From positions 1 through 64,000 of the forward strand of contig CAMVIM010000019.1 of NCBI GenBank assembly GCA_947167515.1: 64,000 bases of DNA, given 5' to 3'. Below are positions 54,504-63,278 of this stretch, piece after piece (the first letter of the stretch is position 1; each line of letters starts with the position of its first letter). The DNA is from an uncultured Prevotellaceae bacterium. GTDB lineage: Bacteria; Bacteroidota; Bacteroidia; Bacteroidales; Bacteroidaceae. A model generated the notes under the pieces. That model did no database searches and had not been told where the DNA came from. It was given only the letters and a program-made list of their open reading frames with translations. The translations under genes and the position numbers were made by a program.

Positions 54504-55526
54504 TCAAAGGAAGGCAGAGATGGCCAAGAGGAGTCCGAAGAGAAAGATGTTGCGGGCTGTGGCACCCAGCACCCCATTGAGGGCACGGCCATCGAGGGTC
54601 TTCAGTTGGCGGAAGGTCTTGAAATGGAGAATGAGATAGATGAGCATGAGGGGGTAGCGGATGCTCGAAAAGGGGAAAAGGAAGAGTGCCGTGAAGGCAA
54701 GGATGGTGGAAAAGACGCCAAGCCAGAGGTAGATGTCTTGGCAAATTTCCTCGCCCTCTCGAAGTCCTTTTTCGTTGCCAAACTTTTGGATTTGGGCATT
54801 GATGATGCGCACGACGATGGTGCGTTTTCCGCTCAGTTTGTCTTGATGGCGGTCGCGGTAGTTGTTGACCATCAAGAGGTTGTCCGTCGCCATACCCATC
54901 GCAACGGCAGCAATGATGAGGGGGATGTTCCAGCCTCCATCGGTCATCACATAGTAGGTGAAGACCACAGGCACGAGGCCGAAGAAAATGAGCACGAGAA
55001 GGTCGCCCCACCCCAAATAGGAGAGTTTGGTTGTGTAGAGGAAACTGAACACGACACAGAGCGCACCGACAATCAGCAGTTCCCACTGCATGTGGACGAA
55101 GAGGATGCCCAACCCCACCAGACAGGAGAGGATGGTGATGACAGCAATGCCCCACTGCATGGCACGTGGCGTGATCCACCCTTGCGCACAGGCACGTTCG
55201 GGGCCAAGACGGTCTTCGCGGTCTGTTCCCTTTTTGAAGTCAAAGTAGTCGTTGATGAAATTGGCATCAATCTGCATCAAGATGGCAAAAAGGAGACAGA
55301 GGAGGAAAGGGTAATAGAGAGGTGAGAGTTGACAGTTGACAGTTGAGAGTTGACAGTTGAGAGTTGACAGTTGACAGTTGACAGTTGAGAGTTGAGAGTT
55401 GGGGGCATCGTGCAGGATGCGGACATAGGCAAAGGCTGCACCCACCAGCACGGGGGCGATGGCTCCTGTGAGCGTCTTGGGTCGGGCGGCCAATGCCCAT
55501 GCTTTCAAGGAATTCACTCGTACCAT
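54504..55526 (-). CDS. menA: 1,4-dihydroxy-2-naphthoate polyprenyltransferase with repeat insert
   Basis: UbiA-family membrane prenyltransferase of menaquinone synthesis. The N-terminus AWALAARPKTLTGAIAPVLV and the first Asp-rich motif NFINDYFDFKKGTDRED are clear, and the second region NNYRDRHQDKLSGKRTIVVR is intact; 8-9 transmembrane helices follow. Residues about 43-68 (QLSTVNCQLSTLNCQLSTVN) are encoded by a 7-bp tandem repeat and form an extra hydrophilic segment in the loop between helices 1 and 2. That insert is not expected in the family, but the frame is preserved and the enzyme is probably functional. Confidence 0.92.
   Translation of the reverse strand: MVRVNSLKAWALAARPKTLTGAIAPVLVGAAFAYVRILHDAPNSQLSTVNCQLSTLNCQLSTVNCQLSPLYYPFLLCLLFAILMQIDANFINDYFDFKKGTDREDRLGPERACAQGWITPRAMQWGIAVITILSCLVGLGILFVHMQWELLIVGALCVVFSFLYTTKLSYLGWGDLLVLIFFGLVPVVFTYYVMTDGGWNIPLIIAAVAMGMATDNLLMVNNYRDRHQDKLSGKRTIVVRIINAQIQKFGNEKGLREGEEICQDIYLWLGVFSTILAFTALFLFPFSSIRYPLMLIYLILHFKTFRQLKTLDGRALNGVLGATARNIFLFGLLLAISAFL
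55324..55400 (-). repeat. GACAGTT/GAGAGTT heptamer array inside menA
   Basis: Eleven perfect-register 7-base units (GAGAGTT or GACAGTT on the plus strand) with no interruptions. Read in the menA frame, 21-bp periods encode a heptapeptide repeat. Confidence 0.9.
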
Positions 55527-55548
55527 CTTTTCATCTGGATTTAGGAAC

Positions 55549-55585
55549 TAAAAATCGCCCAGCGCGTGGGCTGGTGGGCTGGTTA
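55549..55585 (-). terminator. Terminator-like repeat cassette, copy 2 (MORN gene stop)
   Basis: 37 bp identical to 59975-60011. Minus strand: TAA stop, CCAGCCCACCAGCCCACGCG, then CTGGGCGATTTTTA; hairpin GCCCA/TGGGC plus T-run. Confidence 0.75.
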
Positions 55586-56212
55586 TTCATCCTCTCCTTT
55601 CCAATACTGGATGGTGATGGTGTTGTTGGTGTAGAACATGGCGCCGAAGCCACGACGTTCGTTGTTTCTGTATCTGCCGTAGTAGTAGTTACCATTATTA
55701 TAATAGTAAAGCCCTACCCCGTCGCGCTTTCCGTTGACCGTTTCGCCTACATACTTGTCACCGTTCTGATAGGTGAGGGACTCGAAACGGTAGGTCTTGC
55801 CATAATCGGCTGGAAGTGAATACTTTCCACCATCCTTCATGATGTAGAGCGGGTCGCCCGTGGTGAGGTCGTAGCAGATATAGTGCTCGTTGCTGCCTAC
55901 CTTAGCCATCTGTGTGCCCATCTTGATGCCAAACAGGAAGTTGCCCAGACGATACTGCCCGTAAATGACCCCATCGTTGTCGGTATAGTAGGCACCAAAG
56001 CCATACACGTTGCGCTCACGGGTGATTTGCCCGAAATACTGTCCGTAGGAAGACTTGGCGACTCCGCTGGCAAAGTCTTTCACATAATCGACGAAGGCTG
56101 CATCGTACTGGGAAGGTATCTGGGGATACTTGTCGAGACGAGCAAACTGCGCCGATGCCGTGCCGACGGAAAGGATGGTGACAAGCAGAACGAAAAGGAA
56201 TGATTTTCTCAT
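55583..56212 (-). CDS. Exported MORN-repeat protein
   Basis: Signal peptide (FLFVLLVTILSVGTASAQ) followed by a beta-rich protein with MORN-like repeats: an early one (YGQYFGQITRERNVYGFGAYY) and a later pair (YQNGDKYVGETVNGKRDGVG, GNYYYGRYRNNERRGFGAMF). MORN repeats mediate protein or lipid contacts; in Bacteroidetes they are common in exported proteins of unknown role. A -7 box TAATTTTG lies at 56254-56261. The gene is divergent from the outer-membrane protein gene. Confidence 0.85.
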   Translation of the reverse strand: MRKSFLFVLLVTILSVGTASAQFARLDKYPQIPSQYDAAFVDYVKDFASGVAKSSYGQYFGQITRERNVYGFGAYYTDNDGVIYGQYRLGNFLFGIKMGTQMAKVGSNEHYICYDLTTGDPLYIMKDGGKYSLPADYGKTYRFESLTYQNGDKYVGETVNGKRDGVGLYYYNNGNYYYGRYRNNERRGFGAMFYTNNTITIQYWKGEDE

Positions 56213-56304
56213 AAAATCTGTGGATTATCTGGTTGAAATGCTGAAAAACGCTGCAAAATTACATATTCTTGCCGAATTTCACGACAAAGGATTAAACCTT
56301 TTAG

Positions 56305-56312
56305 TAACTTTG
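56305..56312 (+). promoter_or_regulatory. -7 box for the outer-membrane barrel gene
   Basis: TAACTTTG, 52 bases before the start codon; no clear TTTG at -33. Confidence 0.45.
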
Positions 56313-56364
56313 CAGTCAAATTAGCTGTATTCGTGAAAAAATCAATCATAACAATTCGCAAAAT

Positions 56365-59307
56365 ATGAAAAAAACTTTACTCGCTCTGTTCCTCTCTTTT
56401 GCAGGACTCAGCGTGATGGCTCAGTCCAAGTTTAACATTTCGGGAACAGTCCTCGACAGCGAGACCAGCGAGACCATTCTTTCGGCCTCTGTACGCATCC
56501 TTTCCCTGCCCGACAGCAGCATGGTGGCAGGTGCCGCCACGGGAGCGGACGGCACGTTCAACATCAAGAGTGTGAAGAAGGGTAACTATGTGGTCAAAGT
56601 GACCTACATCGGCTATCAGGACAAGGTGATAGCCCTGAACCTGAACGAGAAGAAGGGCCGGGACCAAAGCATCGGCTACATCACCATCGTGCCAGACTCG
56701 AAACTGCTGCAAGAGGCAGAAGTGACGGCCAATGCGGCCCAGGTGCAGGTGAGCGGCGACTCGTTGGTATATAACGCTTCGGCCTATCGTGTGGCCGAAG
56801 GTTCGGCCCTGGAAGAACTGGTGAAGAAACTGCCGGGAGCCAAAGTGGATGACGACGGCAACATCACCATCAACGGTAAGACGGTGAGCAAGATTATGCT
56901 GAACGGCAAGGAGTTCTTCCTCAACGACACGAAAGTGGCCATGAAGAACATCCCCACCAACATGATTGACAAACTGAAGACCTACGACCGCAAGAGCGAC
57001 TTCAGCCGTGTGACGGGCATCGACGACGGCGAAGAGGAGACGGTGCTGGACCTGACGGTGAAGAAGGGCATGAACAATGGCTGGTTTGGCAACTTCGATG
57101 CAGGCATCGGTACCGAGGAACGCTACTCGGAGAGCCTGATGCTCAACCGATTTGTTGATAACAACCAAATGACCCTCATCGGCGGTGCCAACAACACAGG
57201 TGACCGTGGCTTCGGCGGCGGTGGCGGACGCGGTTGGGGACGTGGCGGCAACGGTCTGATGAACACCAAGAACATCGGACTCAACTTTGCCACCAGCACC
57301 GAGAAGCTGGAAGCAGGTGGTAACGTGCGTTTCCGCTACGATGGCAGCGATGTGTGGAACCAGTCAGCCGTGCAGAGTTTCGTTACCTCGGCTGGAGCCT
57401 TCCGCAACAGCGAGAGCACACGCCGCAGCAGCCAGCACAACTGGAATGCAGACTTCCGCTTTGAGTGGAAACCCGATTCGATGACGAACATCATCTTCCG
57501 CCCATCGGGAAGCCTCTCGCGCAGCAAGGGCTACAACAACAGCGAGTCTGCCAGCTTCAACGCTGACCCGAACGACGTGAGCAGTGACCCGCTGGACGAT
57601 GCCATCAACCATTCGGAAGAGGTGGAAGGACTGCTCGACATGATTGTCAACACCAACGTGAGCCGCTCACAGACTTACACCGACAGTCGCCGCATGGCTG
57701 GTGAACTGCAGGCAAACCGCCGTTTGAACAATGAGGGACGCAACATCACATTCCGCGCCACAGGCAACTTCTCGGGGTCGGACAGCAAGCAGCTGTCAGC
57801 TGCCAACATCCACTACACCAATGGCATGGATGACAACACCAACAACCGCTACTACACCACGCCTGGCAGAAGCAGCGCATTCAGCGTACAACTCACTTAT
57901 TCTGAACCGATTGCCACCAGAACTTACCTCCAGTTCTCCTATCGTTTCAACTACAGCTACAACAAGTCTGACCGCCGTGCCTTCGTGATGGATGCCGAGA
58001 CCTACACCGACCTTGCCAATGCCCTGAACCAGTACCGCTACGACATCGACGGTGCCATCGGCTATCTGGTCGATAACGGCCACACACTCTATGGTGCTGA
58101 CGATGACGAGGAAGCCAACCGCTTGAGTCAGTATTCGGTCTATAAGAACCTCGACCACAACATCAGCATGAGTTTCCGCAAGGTGACCGACGCCTACAAC
58201 TTCAGTGCTGGTATCGACCTCTTGCCACAGCATAGTGTGCTCGACTACAAATACATGGGCACGGAGTACCCCACCATTACCCGCAACGTGTTTAACTTTG
58301 CGCCGAACCTCGATTTCCGCTACAATTTCGACAAGCAGACCAACCTGCGCTTCTTCTATCGCGGACGTACTTCGCAGCCGAACATCATCAACCTGCTCGA
58401 CATTACCGACGACTCTGACCCTCTGAACATCTCGAAAGGTAATCCAGGACTGAAGCCTTCGTTCAGTCACAACCTGCGCTTCAACTTCAACACCTTCCAG
58501 ATGGAGCATCAGCGCGGCATCTTCGCATGGGGCGGTGCCACATTGACACAAAACAGCATCAGCAACCGTACTTACTACGAAGAGGAAACGGGTGTGCGCA
58601 CCTCCAAGCCCGAGAATATCAACGGCAACTGGAGCGCCTACTTCGGAGGCGGATTCAATATGTCGCTCGACAAGAACAACTACTTCACCGTCAACAACTT
58701 CACCTCGCTCAACTACAGCCACAACGTCAGCTATCTCGACCCCACCAAGTATGAGGATGACCGCTCAAAGACCAACACCGTCGGCGTGAACGAGAACCTT
58801 GGCTTCGGCTTCCGCAAAGACTGGTTTGAGGTGAGCATCAACGGCGGTTTTAACTACAACCACTCGCGCAACTCCGTCATCAGCACAGGCAACCTCGACA
58901 CATGGTCGTTCAGCTATGGCACAGAGTTTAACTTCAACTTCGACAACGGCTTCTCCATCTCCACCGACCTGAGCGAGAGCAGCCGCCGTGGTTATGCCTC
59001 TGCCAGCATGAACACCAACGAACTCCTTTGGAACGCCCAGGTGAGCAAGTCTTTCCTCAAGGGCAACGCGCTGACCATCAGCTTGCAGTGGAACGACATT
59101 CTGAAAGAACGCAGCAACATCAGCCGCGCCATCGATGCCTACCAGAGCAGCGACTCGCGCTACAATGCCATCTACTCCTACGGCATGCTGCACGTCATCT
59201 ACAAACTCAACATCTTTGCCGGCAAGAATGCCCACGGCACTGGCAACGAACGCACGATGGGTGACGTGTTCCGTCGTCCTGGCGGTGGCGGCGGTGGAAG
59301 ACGATAA
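56365..59307 (+). CDS. Outer-membrane beta-barrel family protein (TonB-receptor-like)
   Basis: Large outer-membrane protein with a carboxypeptidase-regulatory-like domain at residues 22-110 (FNISGTVLDSETSETILSAS), a plug-like region (LEELVKKLPGAKVDDDGNIT, NGKEFFLNDTKVAMKNIPTN) and a long C-terminal barrel of the PF14905 type. Near residues 285-300 is a glycine-rich loop (FGGGGGRGWGRGGNG) and the protein ends in RRPGGGGGGRR. A signal peptide is present (LLALFLSFAGLSVMAQ). Substrate unknown; no SusD partner is adjacent, so it is not a classic SusC pair. Confidence 0.88.
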   Translation: MKKTLLALFLSFAGLSVMAQSKFNISGTVLDSETSETILSASVRILSLPDSSMVAGAATGADGTFNIKSVKKGNYVVKVTYIGYQDKVIALNLNEKKGRDQSIGYITIVPDSKLLQEAEVTANAAQVQVSGDSLVYNASAYRVAEGSALEELVKKLPGAKVDDDGNITINGKTVSKIMLNGKEFFLNDTKVAMKNIPTNMIDKLKTYDRKSDFSRVTGIDDGEEETVLDLTVKKGMNNGWFGNFDAGIGTEERYSESLMLNRFVDNNQMTLIGGANNTGDRGFGGGGGRGWGRGGNGLMNTKNIGLNFATSTEKLEAGGNVRFRYDGSDVWNQSAVQSFVTSAGAFRNSESTRRSSQHNWNADFRFEWKPDSMTNIIFRPSGSLSRSKGYNNSESASFNADPNDVSSDPLDDAINHSEEVEGLLDMIVNTNVSRSQTYTDSRRMAGELQANRRLNNEGRNITFRATGNFSGSDSKQLSAANIHYTNGMDDNTNNRYYTTPGRSSAFSVQLTYSEPIATRTYLQFSYRFNYSYNKSDRRAFVMDAETYTDLANALNQYRYDIDGAIGYLVDNGHTLYGADDDEEANRLSQYSVYKNLDHNISMSFRKVTDAYNFSAGIDLLPQHSVLDYKYMGTEYPTITRNVFNFAPNLDFRYNFDKQTNLRFFYRGRTSQPNIINLLDITDDSDPLNISKGNPGLKPSFSHNLRFNFNTFQMEHQRGIFAWGGATLTQNSISNRTYYEEETGVRTSKPENINGNWSAYFGGGFNMSLDKNNYFTVNNFTSLNYSHNVSYLDPTKYEDDRSKTNTVGVNENLGFGFRKDWFEVSINGGFNYNHSRNSVISTGNLDTWSFSYGTEFNFNFDNGFSISTDLSESSRRGYASASMNTNELLWNAQVSKSFLKGNALTISLQWNDILKERSNISRAIDAYQSSDSRYNAIYSYGMLHVIYKLNIFAGKNAHGTGNERTMGDVFRRPGGGGGGRR

Positions 59308-59337
59308 GTCTAACTGCCCAAAAGATAGAAAAAGATA

Positions 59338-59380
59338 CAAAAAAGGCTCGGTCAACGTTCTGCTGACTGAGCCTTTTTAT
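59338..59380. terminator. Bidirectional terminator between the barrel gene and rsmD
   Basis: Stem AAAAGGCTCGGTCA / TGACTGAGCCTTTT (59341-59354 and 59364-59377), one mismatch, flanked by A- and T-runs. Confidence 0.8.
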
Positions 59381-59386
59381 ATGTTC

Positions 59387-59917
59387 TTACTGAAAAAACG
59401 AGAAGTTCACGCTGCCATAATTGCGGTGGTCGATGAATCGGGGATGCTCGGAGAAGTCGTAATCTTTGCCATGCTCCAAGATGAAGATTCCCTCCTCTGC
59501 CAAGAGCGGAAGCACGGCATCGGGTATCTCCTGCAGATTTTCAAGCGCATAAGGAGGGTCAGCAAAAATGAGATCGTACCGCTCTTTACACGCATGTACA
59601 TATTTAAATACATCACCCTTCAGCGGCACCCATTCCTTTGCCTGCAATTCCTTCTGCACCCGAGCCAGAAACTGCCAATGCTTGAAGTCTTTCTCCACCG
59701 ACACCACCTTGCCACATCCTCGCGATGCCAGTTCCAAACCGATAGAACCTGTACCGGCAAAGAGATCCAGTGCTGTCGGTGCTGCATCAAAATCGACATA
59801 CACATTTTCAAGGATGTTGAACAGCCCTTCCTTGGCAAAATCTGTCGTCGGACGAGCCTTAAACCCTGTGGGCGTGGGCAGATGGCGCCCTTTATATTTT
59901 CCTCGTATGATACGCAC
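59387..59917 (-). CDS. rsmD: 16S rRNA (guanine966-N2)-methyltransferase, GTG start
   Basis: SAM-dependent methyltransferase acting on G966 of 16S rRNA. SAM site ALDLFAGTGSIGLELASRG and catalytic DPPY (DLIFADPPYALEN) are intact. 176 aa is standard. The family's conserved opening MRIIRGKYKGRHL begins at GTG 59917, so GTG initiation is well supported. It follows DUF3822 in the order usual for Bacteroidetes. Confidence 0.95.
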   Translation of the reverse strand: MRIIRGKYKGRHLPTPTGFKARPTTDFAKEGLFNILENVYVDFDAAPTALDLFAGTGSIGLELASRGCGKVVSVEKDFKHWQFLARVQKELQAKEWVPLKGDVFKYVHACKERYDLIFADPPYALENLQEIPDAVLPLLAEEGIFILEHGKDYDFSEHPRFIDHRNYGSVNFSFFQ

Positions 59918-59919
59918 TT

Positions 59920-59975
59920 TTCAGTTAAGAGTTAGGAGTTTGGAGTTAGGAGTTAGGAGTTAGGAGTCAAGAGTT
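59920..59975 (-). repeat. AGGAGTT heptamer array upstream of rsmD
   Basis: Eight 7-base units on the plus strand (TTCAGTT, AAGAGTT, AGGAGTT, TGGAGTT, AGGAGTT twice, AGGAGTC, AAGAGTT) fill the gap between the rsmD start and the terminator-like cassette. Confidence 0.8.
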
Positions 59976-60011
59976 AAAAATCGCCCAGCGCGTGGGCTGG
60001 TGGGCTGGTTA
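59975..60011 (-). terminator. Terminator-like repeat cassette, copy 3 (DUF3822 stop)
   Basis: 37 bp identical to 55549-55585, again ending exactly on the TAA stop of the minus-strand gene. It lies between DUF3822 and rsmD and could reduce read-through into rsmD. Confidence 0.75.
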
Positions 60012-60821
60012 GAAGCCGCAGATGAGGAGGGTTTGGAGGTCGTAGGGCATGAGGCTGTTGCCGCGTGTGAGTTTGTCCTTGAAGTCCTCGGTACGGTCGA
60101 TGAGGGTGACGTGCTGGAGGAAATACTTGATTTTCTCGGACAGTTCGGTCGTGCGTTGCTCGTTGTCGCCCACGATGAAAAGTGCATCATCTATCTGGTC
60201 GAAGCCCAACTCCTTCCACACATTGAGCGTGTAATACTGCAAGTCTGCCACACTCGTCGCGTCGAAAGTGTTGACAAAGAGCATCCTCCCTTGGTCAAAG
60301 GCATAAAGCGTCACCTCCTTCTCATGCTGATAGACATACATCTTACGTCCAGGTCCGAAGAGGCTTTTCTCACCGAAAAACTCTATCAGCGTACTGGCGG
60401 AGGCATAGAATCGAGCACGTGGAAAGTCATCCAGCAGCAACTGGTAGATGTTTCGGTCAAAACCAAACACGATAGCGATGCCCGAGCGACGGAGCACGTT
60501 ATAGCTCACGTGCTGCGGTCCATCCTTCGGAAAGGCACAGCGATAGAGCGCGTCCACACTCTCCTTCTGGAATGCTGCCACAGGCACCGTAGTGAAGTGC
60601 GGCGTGGCAATCATCACGTTCACACGCTGATACTCCTGCTTCAGCATCGGCTCCATCATCAGGGCTTCCTTCAGGTTAGCCGTCAGCGAGATGGTGTGGT
60701 TCACATCCCACACCTTATACACAAACGGATCCTTCTGCCCCGGTGCATAGGTACAAAAAGAAAGTCCATTCGAGCAGACCCGAATGGACAAACTTCTATT
60801 AGTTATCAGATTTTCTGCCAT
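60009..60821 (-). CDS. DUF3822 family protein
   Basis: Bacteroidetes-specific protein with an ASKHA-like pattern (LSIRVCSNGLSFCTY, ARFYASASTLIEFF, MYVYQHEKEVTLYAFDQGR, DALFIVGDNEQRTTEL). It commonly precedes rsmD. No activity has been established to my knowledge. 270 aa is typical. Confidence 0.88.
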   Translation of the reverse strand: MAENLITNRSLSIRVCSNGLSFCTYAPGQKDPFVYKVWDVNHTISLTANLKEALMMEPMLKQEYQRVNVMIATPHFTTVPVAAFQKESVDALYRCAFPKDGPQHVSYNVLRRSGIAIVFGFDRNIYQLLLDDFPRARFYASASTLIEFFGEKSLFGPGRKMYVYQHEKEVTLYAFDQGRMLFVNTFDATSVADLQYYTLNVWKELGFDQIDDALFIVGDNEQRTTELSEKIKYFLQHVTLIDRTEDFKDKLTRGNSLMPYDLQTLLICGF

Positions 60822-60822
60822 T

Positions 60823-60857
60823 AATTGTCAACTGTCAATTTTCAACTGTCAACTAAG
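60823..60857 (-). repeat. AACTGTC heptamer array filling an intergenic gap
   Basis: Five 7-base units (AATTGTC, AACTGTC, AATTTTC, AACTGTC, AACTAAG) make up the whole gap between the DUF3822 start and the stop of the next upstream gene. It is the complement of the menA heptamer. Confidence 0.8.
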
Positions 60858-61607
60858 TTATTCCCAGTTACCTGCCATCTTGTTGTTCGTGTCTTCGAGG
60901 TCACCGATGCGGAGTCCGTACCATTCACCCTCCGTCTGGTCCTCGTTGTCGAGCATCAACTCTGCACGATTCTTGTGACGCTTCTTCAGGTCAGCCTTCA
61001 GGTTCTTGATTTTCTTCTCGCTCATGCCGTCCATGTAGTCCTCCAGACGAGCGCGGAACTCAATCATCATGTCAAACTCGTTGCTCTTCATGTTGAAGGC
61101 AGCCTTCTTGCGCATTTCGATGATGCCCTGATAGATGGTATCCTTCTGTGAGGGGTCGAACGTAGAGTTCACCACAACGAAAGAGCCATCAGCAGGACGG
61201 CCGATTGGCACATACCTCATTGAGTCAGGATTAGCGATGCCCAGTTTCTCGGCTGCGGTCATCCACACGGTGTCACGCTTGATGATGCCCTTAGCCACCG
61301 CCTCGCGCTCCGTCATGCCAGCTTCCAGCTGGTCGTCGGTGAGTTCACCTTCCTTGATGATCTTATCGACCGTCTTGCCATTCTTCACAAAATCAATCAG
61401 CGAGTCCATCGTACCACAATACCAGCCATAGGTCATCTTGTACTGCTCCTGAGCATTACGGATTTCCATCAAACGGGCGATAACGACTTTCTCACGTGCT
61501 GCCTTCTCTTCATCGAAGGCAATGTCGCTGTAGATGCTCACGAAGCATGCTGCAGCCAGACCCAATGTACAAACTACAAGAAGTCCATTTACAATACTTT
61601 TTTTCAT
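60858..61607 (-). CDS. Pilin-like single-pass membrane protein, unknown function
   Basis: One N-terminal transmembrane helix (IVNGLLVVCTLGLAAACFVSI), then a helix rich in charged residues (AREKVVIARLMEIRNAQEQY) resembling the N-terminal spine of pseudopilins, and a mixed domain with YGWYCGTMDSLIDFVKNGK. The frame is open to 61751 but ATG 61607 gives the membrane anchor at the N-terminus, and a -7 box TATTTTTG lies at 61717-61724. A role in an envelope machine is possible but unproven. Confidence 0.8.
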   Translation of the reverse strand: MKKSIVNGLLVVCTLGLAAACFVSIYSDIAFDEEKAAREKVVIARLMEIRNAQEQYKMTYGWYCGTMDSLIDFVKNGKTVDKIIKEGELTDDQLEAGMTEREAVAKGIIKRDTVWMTAAEKLGIANPDSMRYVPIGRPADGSFVVVNSTFDPSQKDTIYQGIIEMRKKAAFNMKSNEFDMMIEFRARLEDYMDGMSEKKIKNLKADLKKRHKNRAELMLDNEDQTEGEWYGLRIGDLEDTNNKMAGNWE

Positions 61608-61775
61608 GATATGTTTTGTTAATTTTTTGTTATTTCCACACTTTTTCGCTGTCCCAAACGCAAGTTTTTGGGCTTGCAATAGGTCCAGTTCATGAATATT
61701 CACTATATTCGTGTCGCAAAAATAATCATAATATTTCAATTGCGCCCACAACTTTCACCATTTTTTTGAAAAAAG

Positions 61776-63278
61776 ATGATAAATGACTACCTAAAAGAGC
61801 TGATTTTGCATCATTTCGGTCTAAAACCGACATCCGATCAAGCAAAAGTCATCGACTCGCTCTGCCAGTTCATCCTCTCGCCCGATGCCAACTCAGTATT
61901 CATTCTCCGAGGCTTTGCCGGAACTGGAAAAACATCACTCGTCAGCGCCCTTGTCAAGACGATGGAGCAACTCGAACGCGAGTGTGTGCTCATGGCACCT
62001 ACGGGTCGTGCCGCCAAAGTGCTCGCCCTCTATGCCGACCACCCAGCCTTTACCATCCACAAGCGCATCTACCGACAGAAGTCCATCGACAAGGACTCCA
62101 TCTTCACCCTCAACTACAACATGCGGCAGAACCTCCTCTTCATCTGCGACGAGGCCTCCATGATTGCCAATGACGAATACCTTTCAGGCAGTCTTTATGG
62201 TACAGGGCGATTGCTTGACGACCTCATCCATTTCGTCTATGGGGGCAAAGGATGCCGGCTCATCATGATGGGCGACACAGCCCAGCTGCCTCCTGTGGGA
62301 GATGATGAAAGCCCTGCCCTCAGCGACGAATACATGAATGGCTACGGACTCCAAGTCATCAGCCACACCCTCACTCAAGTAGTCAGACAAGCCGACGCCT
62401 CTGGCATCCTCTGGAATGCCACACACCTGCGCACCCTCTTGGAACAGGAGGACATATTCGCTTTTCCCAAGATACGTTTCAAGGGGTTCCCTGATGTCAA
62501 GAACATTCCTGGCAACGAACTCATCGAAGCCCTCGAAGAGTGCTATCATCGCGATGGCGAGGACGAGACCGTTGTCGTGACCCGCAGCAACAAACGTGCC
62601 AACATCTACAACAACGGCATCCGCGCCCAAATCCTCTGGCGCGAGGAACCTCTCGAAGGAGGCGACATGCTCATGGTGGCAAAGAACAACTACTACTGGA
62701 GCGAGCGGCTCGCCCTCGAACTCATAGCCAACGCAAAGGCCGAGGGAAAGACAGCAGAAGAGGCTGAGGCCCTCCCCTTCGACTTCATCGCCAACGGCGA
62801 CACCGCCATTGTCCGCCGAGTGCGCAACGAACGCAACTTCTATGGTTTCACCTTCGTTGATGCCATCTTGGAGTTTCCCGACTTCAACGATTTCAGCATG
62901 GACATCACGCTCCTCACCGACACCCTTCAGGCGGAAGCCCCTGCCCTCACCCGAGAACAGCAGAACACATTATATAATCGTATTATGGAAGACTACGTCG
63001 GCGACCCCACCTTGCGCTCCAAACAAGACAAGCTCAAGGCACTGCGCCGAGACCCCTACTACAATGCCCTGCAAGTCAAGTACGCCTATGCCGTCACTTG
63101 CCACAAAGCACAAGGCGGACAATGGACCAACGTCTTCATCGACCAGGGGTACATGAGCGAGGAACTCCTCACCCCCGACTACTTCCGCTGGCTCTACACC
63201 GCCATCACGCGCGCCACCACAAGGGTGTTTTTCGTGAACTGGCCCAAGGAGCAGGTGCTCACTTCGGCGAACGAGTGA
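61776..63278 (+). CDS. RecD-like ATP-dependent DNA helicase (SF1B)
   Basis: Superfamily 1 helicase with Walker A RGFAGTGKTSLVSAL, motif Ia MAPTGRAAKVLALY, Walker B LLFICDEASM, motif III GDTAQLPPVGDD, and the C-terminal UvrD-like motifs TCHKAQGGQWTNVFID and YTAITRATTRVFF. 500 aa fits the stand-alone AAA_30/RecD2-like helicases of Bacteroidetes. It probably acts 5'-3' in repair or replication. The last 20 bases overlap the convergent gene. Confidence 0.93.
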   Translation: MINDYLKELILHHFGLKPTSDQAKVIDSLCQFILSPDANSVFILRGFAGTGKTSLVSALVKTMEQLERECVLMAPTGRAAKVLALYADHPAFTIHKRIYRQKSIDKDSIFTLNYNMRQNLLFICDEASMIANDEYLSGSLYGTGRLLDDLIHFVYGGKGCRLIMMGDTAQLPPVGDDESPALSDEYMNGYGLQVISHTLTQVVRQADASGILWNATHLRTLLEQEDIFAFPKIRFKGFPDVKNIPGNELIEALEECYHRDGEDETVVVTRSNKRANIYNNGIRAQILWREEPLEGGDMLMVAKNNYYWSERLALELIANAKAEGKTAEEAEALPFDFIANGDTAIVRRVRNERNFYGFTFVDAILEFPDFNDFSMDITLLTDTLQAEAPALTREQQNTLYNRIMEDYVGDPTLRSKQDKLKALRRDPYYNALQVKYAYAVTCHKAQGGQWTNVFIDQGYMSEELLTPDYFRWLYTAITRATTRVFFVNWPKEQVLTSANE

